NCBI GenBank assembly: GCA_934045075.1
Contig: OW203732.1
Coordinates: forward strand, 8,891,001 to 8,955,000
Length of the DNA: 64,000 bases
Direction of reading: 5' to 3'
Source: Yponomeuta sedellus
Lineage: Eukaryota; Arthropoda; Insecta; Lepidoptera; Yponomeutidae
Shown: positions 42,299 through 51,792 of the stretch, piece by piece
How the letters are laid out: every line of letters starts with the position of its first letter
Numbering within the stretch: position 1 is the first letter of the stretch
The notes under the pieces: model-generated
Databases searched by the model: none
Told to the model about the DNA's origin: nothing
What the model saw: only the letters and a program-made list of their open reading frames with translations
Translations under genes and position numbers: made by a program

Positions 42299-42664
42299 AG
42301 GGCTCGTGGCCTAGTCGAACCGAGTGATTGGAATCAATTACTTGAGTTAAGCAACAACAGGCGCGGTCAGGTGCGAGATGGGTGACCGTCCCGTGATTAC
42401 CGCTAGTCGCATTTTTTCCAAGCGCTTCCGTGCTTCGTAAGGCAGACTAAGCCGTTGGTGATGACTGTCATATAATAGCCTTCGTTAAGCCATGTCACAT
42501 GCCTTATGGGCGGCTTGATAACTTCTGACAGTAGGGCCCGCCACTGTCTTATCTCTTCCAACCCGGATTTGGCCCCCGTGGTGGAGTATGGCCTAACCTT
42601 CTTGCGATGCAGGAAGAGATCCGTACCCCAGCAGTGGGGACACACAAGGGTTGATATGGATATC
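42299..42664 (+). mobile_element. Family 3A (5S rRNA-headed element), full length
   Basis: Head ctcgtggcctagtcgaaccg, acttgagttaagcaacaaca, ggcgcggtcaggtgcgagat; T6 run at about 42412; tail gacacacaagggttgatatg. Confidence 0.85.
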
Positions 42665-42789
42665 GAAATTTTCACCTAAGTGCTTAGTGCGAGTTTGACA
42701 GATCCAATCGAATAACTTTACTACCGCGTTAATCGAGCATTGAGTAGTGAGTATGAGTAAGTTAACCGTTCGAACTGGCAAAACGCTGT
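42665..42789. other. Spacer
   Basis: No feature recognised. Confidence 0.3.
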
Positions 42790-43010
42790 CACAGTAACAT
42801 AACATTTACATACAGGCACATACATTGCTTCTGGCCCCACACTAGGATACCCTGTGTCGTGGGAACCAGAAACAACGACATCACAAACATGTAAACATCC
42901 AAGACCTGGACTTTTTTTTTTTTTTGTTTCCAGCCGGGATTCGAACCCGGGACCTCTTGCATGGTAGGCAGACGCGCTACCGCTACGCCACAGAGGTCGT
43001 CAACACAACT
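42790..43010 (-). mobile_element. Family 5 full copy with tRNA-Gly-like head
   Basis: Minus strand: tgtggcgtagcggtagcgcg (A-box region), tctgcctaccatgcaagagg (anticodon arm), cccgggttcgaatcccggct (B box), an A-rich stretch, ccaggtcttggatgtttaca, acacagggtatcctagtgtg, cagaagcaatgtatgtgcct. The anticodon arm is Gly-like but the acceptor stem does not pair well, so it is a SINE. Confidence 0.8.
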
Positions 43011-43644
43011 CAACTCGCACTCTTGTTTATTCGTGTTTTGGCTGGTAAACGTGTTCACTTCTCAACGTAAACCATTACAACTCGCACTCAGCAATGTTAA
43101 TTTCCATACTTGTCGCTAGGTGGCGCTTCCTCGATGCCATAGAAATATGAGTTTACGTTGACGCGATCGAGTAGTTAAAAAACGCGCACTAAGCATTCGG
43201 TTAACCTCTTGTTTTTATTTATTTCAAAACCTTTTATCTAAAATAACTTCCAAAGTTGAAAGGAAAACTTTGACAATTACTTTAGAAAAAAGGTGGCGAA
43301 GACACATACAATGAAAACAAATGTCGTACAAACCTTGGATAGCTTAGGACTTTGACTAAGCCTCTCTGTGGTAGTAATTAAGTCAGCTTCACACGTATCA
43401 AAGTCTAATTTATAAAAAGGCTGCAACTTCACTCTACCTTTGAGAGAGACGCGAAGCCCAGACGCAAGACGTGGCAATAATTAAATTCAGGTGACCTATT
43501 TCCAGCAAAGTAACCGACTGTGCCATCCAGATGCGACCTGACTGACGATGAACTAAAGTGCTTGTCGTCTAGGCATTGTTACTTAGTAGTTTTTGTTATC
43601 ATCCCATAGTCCTATATAGATGTTGGAGTTGTTTAAAGTGAGCA
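43011..43644. other. Unclassified DNA
   Basis: No gene or repeat family recognised; contains tagcgccacc-like gctaggtggcgcttcctcg at 43110. Confidence 0.3.
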
Positions 43645-44095
43645 CTGGGCTGGCCATGTCTGCCGTATGAGCTCAGGTGGTGGGCCAAAATTGCGACCAG
43701 CCCAGTTCCTCAAAATGTGTCCATGTCTACCAGCTCACGTAGGTGGGCCAATATTATAGCGACCAACCCATTTCCGCAAATTCTGGCCATGTCTGCCGTA
43801 TGAGCTTAGGTGGTGGGCCAAAATTGCGGCCCACTGGGTTCCGCAAAACCTGGCCATGTCTGCCGTATGAGCTCAGGCAGGTGGGCTAAAATTGCGACCG
43901 TCCCCGTTTTGCAAAATCTGGCCACATCTGCGAGCACAGGTGGGCCAATGTTGCCACCGAATGGGTTCCGCAAAAAGGACACCGACGTTGCGGCAGACCA
44001 ATCCAAAGATGGCGACACGACCTAAATGCGTTCTAGCAGAGATGGAAATTAGAAGGGCAGGCCTATGCCCAGCATTGGGGCACAAAAGAGGATAT
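43645..44095 (+). mobile_element. LINE 3' fragment with minisatellite expansion of coding sequence
   Basis: Five head-to-tail units of about 60-72 bp (43650-43985), each containing ccatgtctgccgtatgagct and gtgggccaaaattgcgacc or variants. One frame of the unit reads WAGHVCRMSSG and another RWAKIAT, the pieces normally contiguous once in insect LINE proteins. The fragment then continues RWRHDLNAF, stop, RWKLEGQAYAQHW, the usual protein end. So one coding segment was amplified in tandem. Confidence 0.75.
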
Positions 44096-44103
44096 GAAAA
44101 AAA

Positions 44104-44275
44104 AAACCCACTGCAGGCCACAGGCCTTATCTCAAAGAGAGAGAGAGAGAGTATGGTCTTAATTGCCACGCCTGCCCACCGCGAATCGAAGATTTCAAGC
44201 GCTGAGGTATATGAACATCTCGGATATTCGGGTTTCCTCAAAATGTTTTCCTTCACAGTTATTCCGGTCATTTGA
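44104..44275 (-). mobile_element. Family 4 middle and tail fragment
   Basis: Minus strand: gaaggaaaacattttgagga, acctcagcgcttgaaatctt, taattaagaccatactc, then a (CT)n expansion (44136-44152 on the plus strand as gagaga), and gcctgtggcctgcagtgggt. Confidence 0.75.
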
Positions 44276-44619
44276 TTCATCTTTTGTCTGAATATAAACG
44301 AACCGTTGATAGAAATCGATACAATACGCGATAAATGTTCGATCGAATCGTTATTAATTCAAGAAATATCAATATCTATCATCAACTTTATAGTACTAGT
44401 ATTTTGAATCATTTTAACACATACATTACATAAACTCACGCCTGTATCACGGAGGAGTATTGAGTATTTCGCTAAGAAAACAGTTAACTGTAGTGCTGTC
44501 TCCTCGAATTTCACAGAAAAGAACGTGACAGAACGTCACTTAAGTGTTTACTTAGAAAAATTCTCAATTCGGAAATCGACCCTAGCTTTTGCCACTCGTG
44601 CGATCCTGACAACCTCTAT
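44276..44619. other. Unclassified, one recurring scrap
   Basis: 44430-44460 (aaactcacgcctgtatcacg) belongs to the repeat described at 26700. No gene. Confidence 0.35.
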
Positions 44620-44825
44620 TCTCTGTACGTAATACAGAGAATAGTGTAGAGGTTCGAAATTTCACTGATGCCGGTGAGTCACCCATTAGCTTAGTTGGAA
44701 AGAGCTCTGGCACGGATAACCAGAGGTCGCGGGTTGGAATCCCGGCATGGGTGGATTTTTCCGCCTCTAAAAAGGTTTTTTAAATTGTCCTTAGCACCGG
44801 TTAGTGCATTAAACATAATAATAGC
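44620..44825 (+). mobile_element. Family 1 copy, degenerate core 44681-44752
   Basis: First acceptor base changed to A, anticodon arm broken (ggataacca), gggttggaatccc in the B box. 3' flank rearranged (ttttccgcctctaaaaagg) and continues into attgtccttagcaccggtta. Confidence 0.8.
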
Positions 44826-45250
44826 ATAACCTCTACTAGTATTTAAAAAAAAGTTTGTTTACGCCCAGACAAAAGACGAATGAAACGAGAGATAGACTAA
44901 TTACCGCAGCAACACGGTATTGTTGACATACACGTTCTATGGTAATTACTCACTACCGTGTAGTTTCGTATGGTATTTTTTTAATACTAGCTGCCGCATG
45001 CCGTGTCAAATTGTAAATTTATACGATCAAATTGGCGTATAAAATGCTTTTAACTAGTAGATGTGTCTTGGTCCCGTACTAAGGATTTATTAATAACCTG
45101 ATTTAATTAATCGTTGACTAGGCTAAGATAACCTTATATATTTTTAATTTCTTACATACATAAACTCACTTGTAAGGGTAGGCAGAAACAAGGGTCTGCT
45201 GCATTACTTTTTTATTTAAAAAGCAAAGAGTTTCATAACTTAAAGTTATG
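44826..45250. other. AT-rich DNA with hairpin-prone segments
   Basis: 44903-44965: taccgcagcaacacggta and ggtaattac/gtaattacc parts, related to 46021 and 48457. At 45165-45205 another scrap of the 26700 repeat. Confidence 0.4.
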
Positions 45251-45254
45251 TCTA

Positions 45255-45692
45255 ATTAGCCTCTAAATAGGTTTTTAAAATTGTCCTTAGCACGGGTTAG
45301 TGAATTAAAAAGAATATAATCATGTACAGCGATATCATTCCGAAGTAAAAACCTAACTGCAAAGTAGGTATTCGGGGCTGCAAGTGATGCAAATTACTTC
45401 AGCCAGATGTCGCTGCATGTACGTAATACAGAGAATATTGTAAAGAGGTTCGAAATTTCACTGATGCCGGTGAGTCACCCATTAGCTCAGTTGGAAGGAG
45501 CGCTGGCACGGATAGCCAGAGGTCGCGGGTTCGAATCCCGGCATGGGCGGAATTTTTAGCCTCCAAATAGGTTTTTAAAATGTCTAATAAATAAGGCCAA
45601 TATCAGGTTTATCTTTTTAAACTTATAGAACACTTAGCTTAGACATTACCAGAAACATTTAATTATGTATGACATTTCGTCGTACATTGTAA
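45255..45692 (+). mobile_element. Family 1 long copy, tRNA-Ile-like core 45477-45548
   Basis: Same layout as 40484. Upstream of 45498 it differs from that copy at about one base in ten with indels; from 45498 to 45692 it is identical over 195 bp. Immediately followed by the inverted copy at 45693. Confidence 0.9.
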
Positions 45693-45862
45693 AGTCTATT
45701 TTAAAAACCTATTTAGAGGCTAAAAATTCCATCCATGCCGGGACTCGAACCGGCGACCTCTAGCTATCCGTGCCAGCGCTCTCCCAACTGAGCTAGTGGG
45801 CGACTACTCAGCATCAGTGAAATTTTGAACCTCATTACAATACTCCCTGTATTACGTACAGA
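45693..45862 (-). mobile_element. Family 1 copy, tRNA-Ile-like core 45731-45801
   Basis: Minus-strand core with altered B-box arm (gccggttcgagtcccggcat), which restores base pairing differently from the other copies. 5' flank at the right ends at ctccctgtattacgtacag. Confidence 0.85.
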
Positions 45863-46020
45863 AATGATATAATATAAAATAATTGTAAAGTTGATCAACC
45901 AACGGATTACCAAGTAGGAAGAACGCTACGCGATGAACAACGAATTGTAATAACTACGTTTTTGAAATGCGGCCTTAAGAGTAACTTTGACATTGTAAGA
46001 CAATTCCAGTTTTCAATATT
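45863..46020. other. Spacer
   Basis: No feature recognised. Confidence 0.3.
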
Positions 46021-46060
46021 TAATACTATACCGTGTTACTGATAACACGGTATAGTATTA
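46021..46060. repeat. Perfect 18-bp hairpin, 4-nt loop
   Basis: taatactataccgtgtta pairs with taacacggtatagtatta, loop ctga. Confidence 0.95.
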
Positions 46061-46124
46061 ACTTAAGTAAGTTTTTCTTTGGAACTGGTAGAACTCGTTA
46101 TGAATCCCGAGTATAATGATAAGG

Positions 46125-46330
46125 GTGGTACTATGCGCTTGATACTAAGCTGAATTAAATAAAATATTCCTAGGAACTGTGATGGAAAACATGGCGAGGA
46201 AACCCGAGTCTCGGACGCGTTCACATACCTCAGCGCTTAAAGTAGCCGATTCGCGGGGTGGGCACTCGTGGTAATTAAGCCTATACTCTCTCTGAGAGAA
46301 GGCCCTGTTCCTGTAGTAGGACCTATATTT
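46125..46330 (+). mobile_element. Family 4 fragment behind a small recurring unit
   Basis: 46130-46172 (tgcgcttgatactaagctga) recurs at 48508. 46175-46330 is Family 4: atggaaaacatggcgaggaa, acctcagcgcttaaagtagc, taattaagcctatactctct. Confidence 0.7.
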
Positions 46331-46440
46331 TTTTTACTTAGCCTCTTTTGTGTCACACTACTGGACACAGGCCTCCCCTCTTTCTTTCCATCTCTTCCTG
46401 CCATCGGAAAGTAAGAAGTAAGAGAAAAAGACATTTATTA

Positions 46441-46508
46441 GCGCCTGTTGCTGATTAACTCAAGTGATTGATTCCAATCACTCGGTCCCATTAGGCTATA
46501 AGCGCTTC
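46441..46508 (-). mobile_element. Isolated Family 3A head
   Basis: Only the 5S-like head remains: minus strand agcgcttatagcctaatggg, accgagtgattggaatcaat, cacttgagttaatcagcaac. A head without body is unusual for a 5'-truncating retroposon. Confidence 0.75.
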
Positions 46509-46554
46509 ACAGGAAAGAATTTCTTCATAGGAAAGGTCAGCCATTTATACAAGA

Positions 46555-46730
46555 CAAACAAACACTGTACATAATACAGAGAATATCGTAAAGAGGTTCG
46601 AAATTTCACTGATGCCAGTGAGTCGCCCATTAGCTCAGTTGGAAGAGCGCTGGCACGTATAGCCAGAGTCGCGGGTTCGAATCCCAGCATGGGTGGAATT
46701 TTTAGCCTCTAAATAGGTTTTTAATATTTT
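46555..46730 (+). mobile_element. Family 1 copy, tRNA-Ile-like core 46625-46694
   Basis: Two single-base deletions (after the D loop and in ccagagtcgcggg) and cccagcat at the acceptor. Flanks as in other copies. Confidence 0.8.
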
Positions 46731-47579
46731 CCTTATCACTTCAATTAGCCTTAGTGCATTAAGAAGAATATAAGAAAAACAAAAACAATTCACATAAATA
46801 CAAGAATTTAAATACATCTCGTATTGTCCCGGCATAAAAAAAACTCAATCCAAATCTCACTGCCACCTGTGTAAACCTTTTCATTTCATTTCATAAAACG
46901 GCGAGATCCTGATATCTACCTACGTAAGATTTCGAGTCAATCAACTTCGAAATGATATGGTAATTACTTCGTTTAACTTTGGAATAATATTTCGGGTAAC
47001 GCGTGAGTAAAGTTAGACTCTTCGGAATATCAATTGTTGCTTTGTTCGTAAACGATTATCTCCGACCACTATTCATATTCAATTAGATTGGCGTTTGTAT
47101 CAGCGACCGTTTCTAGCTTAATCTTTGTTTAATATTTCGCTCGTGCTAATGATGAGATGAATTAAATTTTGTTGTGTGCCCGTAAACTAGGCTTAAGAAG
47201 TTTTGTTTAATAATTGGCACTGTAAACGTTTCTATAATAAAATCCCTGAAGATATATTAAGTTTCACTGAAACGCGGTTCAAACTCTAAATAATCCTTAT
47301 TATCAGGGCTACTATAATAATAAGGATTATTTAGATGACTATGATTTCTGGGATTAGAGCATGTAAAATGCATGTGTTTTGTAAAAAATATGTAAACTTT
47401 GTTGATTAAGGACTTTGAAAAGACTAAGTTTGGAGCTATTTCGTCCATTTTTTCTCCAAAATGATCTTTAAAATGGACACCTAGTTTGACGTGTAACGTT
47501 CACTAAGCCGCAGTATCTGCGCTACTTGGAATAAAACCTTTTCATTTCAATGTAAAGCACGAATATATTTCAAGTACAG
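46731..47579. other. Unique DNA with one perfect hairpin
   Basis: 47285-47334: ctaaataatccttatta / taataaggattatttag, 17-bp arms, 16-nt loop. 46960-47130 contains CG-bearing unique sequence. No gene. Confidence 0.4.
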
Positions 47580-47765
47580 TCTCCTTCAACTTATCTTAGA
47601 AGGCAAGATTTCAAGATTTCAGGAAAATCTAGTAGACCAAAGATATCATGGCTACACAACCTACATCAGTGGTTTGAACGGAGTACCAGTTCCTTGTTTG
47701 TATTAGCAACCTCAAAAAGCATGACAGTCAAATTGGTTGCCAACTTCCGTTAGGAGACGGTACAT
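47580..47765 (+). pseudogene. LINE protein C-terminal remnant (ISWL-type)
   Basis: Same order as 30150-30375: caaagatatcatggctacac, agtggtttgaacggagtacc, caaattggttgccaact. Frames are broken. Confidence 0.5.
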
Positions 47766-47779
47766 GAAGAAGTAGACAG

Positions 47780-47970
47780 AAATAGATAGGAGAAGATAGA
47801 AGAAGTCTTCCCTCCGACCAGGTGGGATGACGATCTGCGAAGAAGATGGTGGGTGCGGCAAGCTGAAGACAGGGCGCTATGGCGCTCATTGGGGGAGGGC
47901 TATGTCCAGCAGTGGACTACATAATATAGCCTGAAGAATAAGTAGAAGAAGAAAGAAGAAGTAGTAGAAG
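47780..47970 (+). pseudogene. LINE protein C-terminal remnant (QQW-type) with GAA tail
   Basis: One frame reads RWDDDLRRRWWVRQAEDRAL, WRSLGEGYVQQWTT and stop, the end of an insect LINE protein. It is followed by cctgaagaataagtagaaga, a GAA-rich simple tail. Matching minus-strand copies lie at 32606 and 50337. Confidence 0.75.
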
Positions 47971-47999
47971 ATGAAAATATTTACTTCAATAATGATTAA

Positions 48000-48116
48000 A
48001 GCCGTGCTAATTAGACAATACACTCTCTGAAAGGTCTGTGACCTGGAGTGGAACGTTTATAGACTACATAAAAAAACGAATCGCACAACACAATCACTTG
48101 TTTTGGTAGCAAACTT
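48000..48116 (+). mobile_element. Family 4 tail fragment
   Basis: acactctctgaaaggtctgt, tggagtggaacgtttataga, ctacataaaaaaacg; then caacacaatcacttgtttt as at 17390. Confidence 0.55.
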
Positions 48117-48156
48117 GTGTTTGTTCCCTAGGGGGTATCCCCTAGGGAACAAACAC
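48117..48156. repeat. Perfect 18-bp hairpin, 4-nt loop
   Basis: gtgtttgttccctagggg pairs with cccctagggaacaaacac, loop gtat. Confidence 0.95.
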
Positions 48157-48339
48157 CATAGAAAACATCGAGACAACCAAAGAAACGCCAGTCGGAACAT
48201 TTATACGAATATTTAAACGATGGCCTCTATTTGAATCGAATCTACTCTGAAGGGGGCTGATTCTGTGTTAAATCGAGTCAGTCTAGTCCTTACGCTTTGT
48301 TTGCTGTACAATGCAGTAAATCTTTATATTATTTATACC
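48157..48339. other. Unclassified DNA
   Basis: No feature recognised. Confidence 0.3.
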
Positions 48340-48456
48340 AACGGCTGTAGTAAGACACCCAGGTTCGATTCCCAGTGCGGGCATGTACCCATGACTTTTC
48401 TTTCTAAGTAATTTGTGGAGTTATGGTGCTCGCTAAGGGTGAATGAAAACATCGTA
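48340..48456 (+). mobile_element. Family 4 5' fragment
   Basis: acccaggttcgattcccagt, gcgggcatgtacccatgact, ggtgaatgaaaacatcgtaa. Confidence 0.7.
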
Positions 48457-48555
48457 ATTACCGCAGCAACACGGTATTTTAGAAATACACGACCTTTGGT
48501 AATTAGTTATGCGTTTGATGCTAAGCTGAATTAAATGAAATAAATACCTAGTATA
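48457..48555. mobile_element. Small inserted unit splitting Family 4
   Basis: attaccgcagcaacacggta and atgcgtttgatgctaagctg recur near 44903 and 46130. Family 4 sequence stops at 48456 and resumes at about 48692, with this unit and a Family 1 copy in between. Confidence 0.45.
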
Positions 48556-48690
48556 AAAACCTATTTAGAGGCTAAAAATTCCACCCATGCCGGGACTCGA
48601 ACCCACGACCTCTGGCTAACCGTGCCAGCGCTCTCCCAACTGAGCCAATGGGCGACTAAACGGCATCAGTGAAATTTCGAACCTCTTTAC
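48556..48690 (-). mobile_element. Family 1 copy, tRNA-Ile-like core 48583-48653
   Basis: Minus-strand core: gcccattggctcagttggga, cacggttagccagaggtcgt, gggttcgagtcccggcat. 5' flank shortened (ends at about 48688). Confidence 0.85.
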
Positions 48691-48691
48691 C

Positions 48692-48872
48692 TAGTAACTG
48701 TGAAGGATAACATGGTGGGAAACCTGAGTGTATGAGGTGTTCATATAGTTCAGCGCTTGAAATTGGCAATCCTTGGTGGGCACGCGTGGTAATTAAGCCC
48801 ATACTTTCTCTCTCTGAGAGAAAGCCTGTGCCCTGCAATGGGACGTTTACAGGATCCATAAAAAAATGTTTA
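48692..48872 (+). mobile_element. Family 4 3' part
   Basis: gtgaaggataacatggtggg, ttcagcgcttgaaattggca, aattaagcccatactttctc, tgccctgcaatgggacgttt. Confidence 0.75.
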
Positions 48873-50336
48873 TGTTTGCGGAACATTTTTGCGCCAAACT
48901 AACTTGGCAACCAAGTCGCTAAGTAATTTTCGACTTGACAGGCTTCTGTGAGAGAAAGTTCGAGCTAAGTACATGCCAGTCTCTATTGTCAGTGTACATG
49001 ACGATCTCAGTAGAGTTGCCTATTCAGCTTCGACGTCGTATTGTAAGCGTAGTCGCTTTATCCATCGCTCTGCGCTGCTAGCGAATATTCATAGAAGGTA
49101 TAGTTACGAACTTAGTACATTTTAACAGAGATTTACTTAACTTAGATAATATTAAAGTTATGCCTTTATACCGAAGAGGTTAGATAGAGGGATTAGTTGA
49201 CTAAACACCACGGAAAAAAAGTTTTTGCTTAAAGAATTTTAATCTTTAATGGCTCTTCAGCGTTCTTGTTACAACAGTTGGTATAGACACTTATCTCTCT
49301 TCGAAAACAATAATCGTAATTGACTAAATGACCACTTATGCATGTGTGTAATGCAATCTGTGATCTCTGTTGCCGTTGGAAATAGACGTCATTTCTAACT
49401 AGACTCGTTCTGCGGGCACACGGAAAGCTATCGATTTTCCGCAGTCCACAGCGGGGGGAGCAGCGGGGTGCGGGGCGGGGGCTCTCAGCTGGGTGCCCTC
49501 CCCCCGCCGACACGCACCCCCGCGCCTGTAAACATAAACACAGCCTTCCCGCAGATCGACGTCCGTCGAGGTGAAACAGCGACACTGAATATTTATGAAG
49601 CCTCCTATCGTGGATTAAGATTCAACTTTTCTGGGTCGTCGATTCGAAAAGCATTTGCGAGGAACGCGGCTAACGAGGTGGACATTATTGCAACGCGCTT
49701 ATGTGAGAGTTTGTTCTATAGGCGGCTCTTTCTGGTATACAGCCGCCATAACGGCCTTATCTTTCCGAAAAGGGGGGTCCCCCATTTTTGAAATTGCAAA
49801 AAATAGCAGTTATTCCATAGATTATACCTGGTCGTATTCATTAACTTTAGCATAATATATTTTGTATAAAATAACAATACTTATATTTATTTGGTATCGT
49901 ATTGTGTCCATTGTTCGTTTTAATAAATTAAATTTAGGGTATTATAATGTTACCTATACTCTTTATTTTATATTTCATAAGAAGATTTCGTCTTTGTTTT
50001 GTGGCAAAAGATAACATTAAATTAGATTACTTTACTGGCGTTCTTTGACATAAAAATAATCAAACTAAACAAAACTGAAATAGCAAGAATTGTTTCAGAT
50101 ACCTAAATCTGACATGTTATTTACAGAGACTTTTATTAACCGAAGTTTACGAATGAAAATATATTTAATACTTTTTATAGCAATTACGAGTACGTGCAAC
50201 GTGTGACAAAGCCGGGGCCTGTTTCATAAAACTACAATTCATAGTTTATTAAGCTGATTAACCCACAGATTAAAATGAAGGAACACTTTTCCACGTAATG
50301 TACTGCAATTTGTTAGAATATACTACCTACGTATTT
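48873..50336. promoter_or_regulatory. Unique DNA with GC-rich core at 49380-49790
   Basis: The core carries G/C runs (gcggggtgcggggcggggg; cctccccccgccgacacgc), a forkhead-type gtaaacataaaca (49529-49541) and many CpG. Overlapping frames on both strands (49229-49585 minus, 49468-49791 plus) follow from GC-richness and match no protein I know. This is the most GC-rich unique stretch of the window, a candidate promoter or enhancer. Confidence 0.35.
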
Positions 50337-50520
50337 CTTCTTCAGGCTATATTAGTCCACTGCTGGATATAGCCCTCCCGTAGTGAGCGCCATAGCGCAA
50401 GTTGTGCCATCATTGGGGGGTAGTGCCCATAATCCCCACGCTGGGCATGCGGGTTGGGGATCGCAGGTTTGGTGGAATTGTATTTGGGTTGGTGCTATTA
50501 TCTAGGCCGACACCACACTG
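50337..50520 (-). mobile_element. LINE 3' end (QQW-type)
   Basis: ttcttcttcaggctatatta (tail reversed), gtccactgctggatatagcc, cataatccccacgctgggca, gcgggttggggatcgcagg. Confidence 0.7.
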
Positions 50521-50545
50521 CCTACGTATTTAACTATAACAATTC

Positions 50546-50650
50546 GATATCAACCCTTTGTATTTCCCCACTGCTGGGGCACGGATCTCTTCCTGCATCG
50601 CAGGAAGGTTAACCCATACTCCACCACGGGGACTAAGTCCCGGTTGGAGG
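50546..50650 (-). mobile_element. Family 3A 3' fragment
   Basis: gatatcaaccctttgtattt, ccccactgctggggcacgga, tcgcaggaaggttaacccat: tail and last 100 bp only. Confidence 0.75.
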
Positions 50651-50669
50651 AACTATAACAATTAACTCG

Positions 50670-50825
50670 AATTAATTAACTGGGTTCGAATCCCAGATGG
50701 AAACAAAAAAAAAGTCCAGGTCTTGGATGTTTACATGTTTGTGATGTCGTTGATCTGGTTCCCACGATATAGGGTATCCTAGTGTGGAGCCAGAAGCAAT
50801 GTAGGTATGTGCCAGTATGTAAAAT
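50670..50825 (+). mobile_element. Family 5 copy, head truncated at the B box
   Basis: ctgggttcgaatcccagatg, an A-rich stretch, gtccaggtcttggatgttta, gggtatcctagtgtggagcc. Confidence 0.75.
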
Positions 50826-51132
50826 GTTACGAATTGATACTAGCTCTAATATTTTGTTTGTTCATCAATAAAATAATGACGCTTGCACTGTATACCGTTG
50901 TAGTTTTATCAAACTCGGCCCAGGTACTGATTATGTCAAAGGCTTCACTGTTACCTACCGGATGCCGTTTAATAAAGCTTAATCGTTACCATAAATTCAA
51001 CACGTTACTGCCAAATTAACTGACGTTCATTATGTGTCGTTCGGGAGTTGATTATTGTAGGTACATTTGCTGATATATTTTCACAGGCATTGTTATGATC
51101 CAGGTTTTCACAGCCAACGCGGATCGCTCGTA
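50826..51132. other. AT-rich DNA
   Basis: No gene or repeat family recognised. Confidence 0.3.
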
Positions 51133-51510
51133 GCCCCGGCTGCCTGAGTCAGCTTAAACGATCACGAAGGTCAAGCAACACAGGGCGCGTTCAGTGCATG
51201 GATGGGTAAACCGTCTATGACTAACGCTAGTGGCATTTTTCCGAGCGGTTTCGTGCTTCCCAAGTCATGTTAAGCAGTCGGTGGCGGCTGCCGTCGATAG
51301 ATGGCGGTCGTTAAGCCAAGTCAGAGGCCTCAGAACGGCTTGAAAACTTCAGTTCAACTTCAGAAAACTTCTGACAGTAAGACCAGCCACTAGTCTTGCA
51401 AGCCTCCACCAATCCGGACTTGGCCCCTGTGCTGGAATATGGCCTATACCTTCCTCAGGGAAAATACCCGTGCCACTCGGTGGGGACATAATGGTGACGA
51501 TGGTGATATA
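51133..51510 (+). mobile_element. Family 3B (5S rRNA-headed element), full length
   Basis: Head ccccggctgcctgagtcagc, aacgatcacgaaggtcaagc, acagggcgcgttcagtgcat; an internal tandem duplication (gaaaacttcagttcaacttc, 51342-51375); tail ggtgacgatggtgat. Confidence 0.85.
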
Positions 51511-51518
51511 AGCTTTAC

Positions 51519-51792
51519 GTTGGAACGTTTTATAACTTTTATAATAATAGATAAACTCTGGAACGACTTTAGGTGTGGTTTTATTTGTATAATTGTAGTA
51601 ATATTAACAGAAAACTGGACAAAAACGGATAAACGGAGAAGCAGGTAAAAAGTCAGATCTGGTCAAAGCGTAAAGTAGTAGTGGTGAAAAATGAGGGAAA
51701 TCGAAGAATGTGTGACGTCCATAATTTAAATATTTGAAAATGATACATAGAAAAGAAATAAAAATGTTGTGAAGAGGTTTGCACCGTTACAA
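51519..51792 (+). mobile_element. Family 9 repeat
   Basis: ctctggaacgactttaggtg, gagaagcaggtaaaaagtca, aagaatgtgtgacgtccata, gaagaggtttgcaccgttac. Confidence 0.7.

Noticed and set aside
42930..43005. Functional tRNA-Gly gene
   Set aside because: A and B boxes are good but the acceptor ends do not pair and an A-rich stretch plus Family 5 body follow in other copies too.
43873..44280. Two opposing frames of 127-135 codons as genes
   Set aside because: They run across a LINE-derived minisatellite and a Family 4 SINE; the real (decayed) coding frame is that of the LINE.
49229..49791. Two opposing frames of 107-118 codons as genes
   Set aside because: They overlap on opposite strands in GC-rich DNA, have low-complexity Pro/Arg composition and no recognisable domain.
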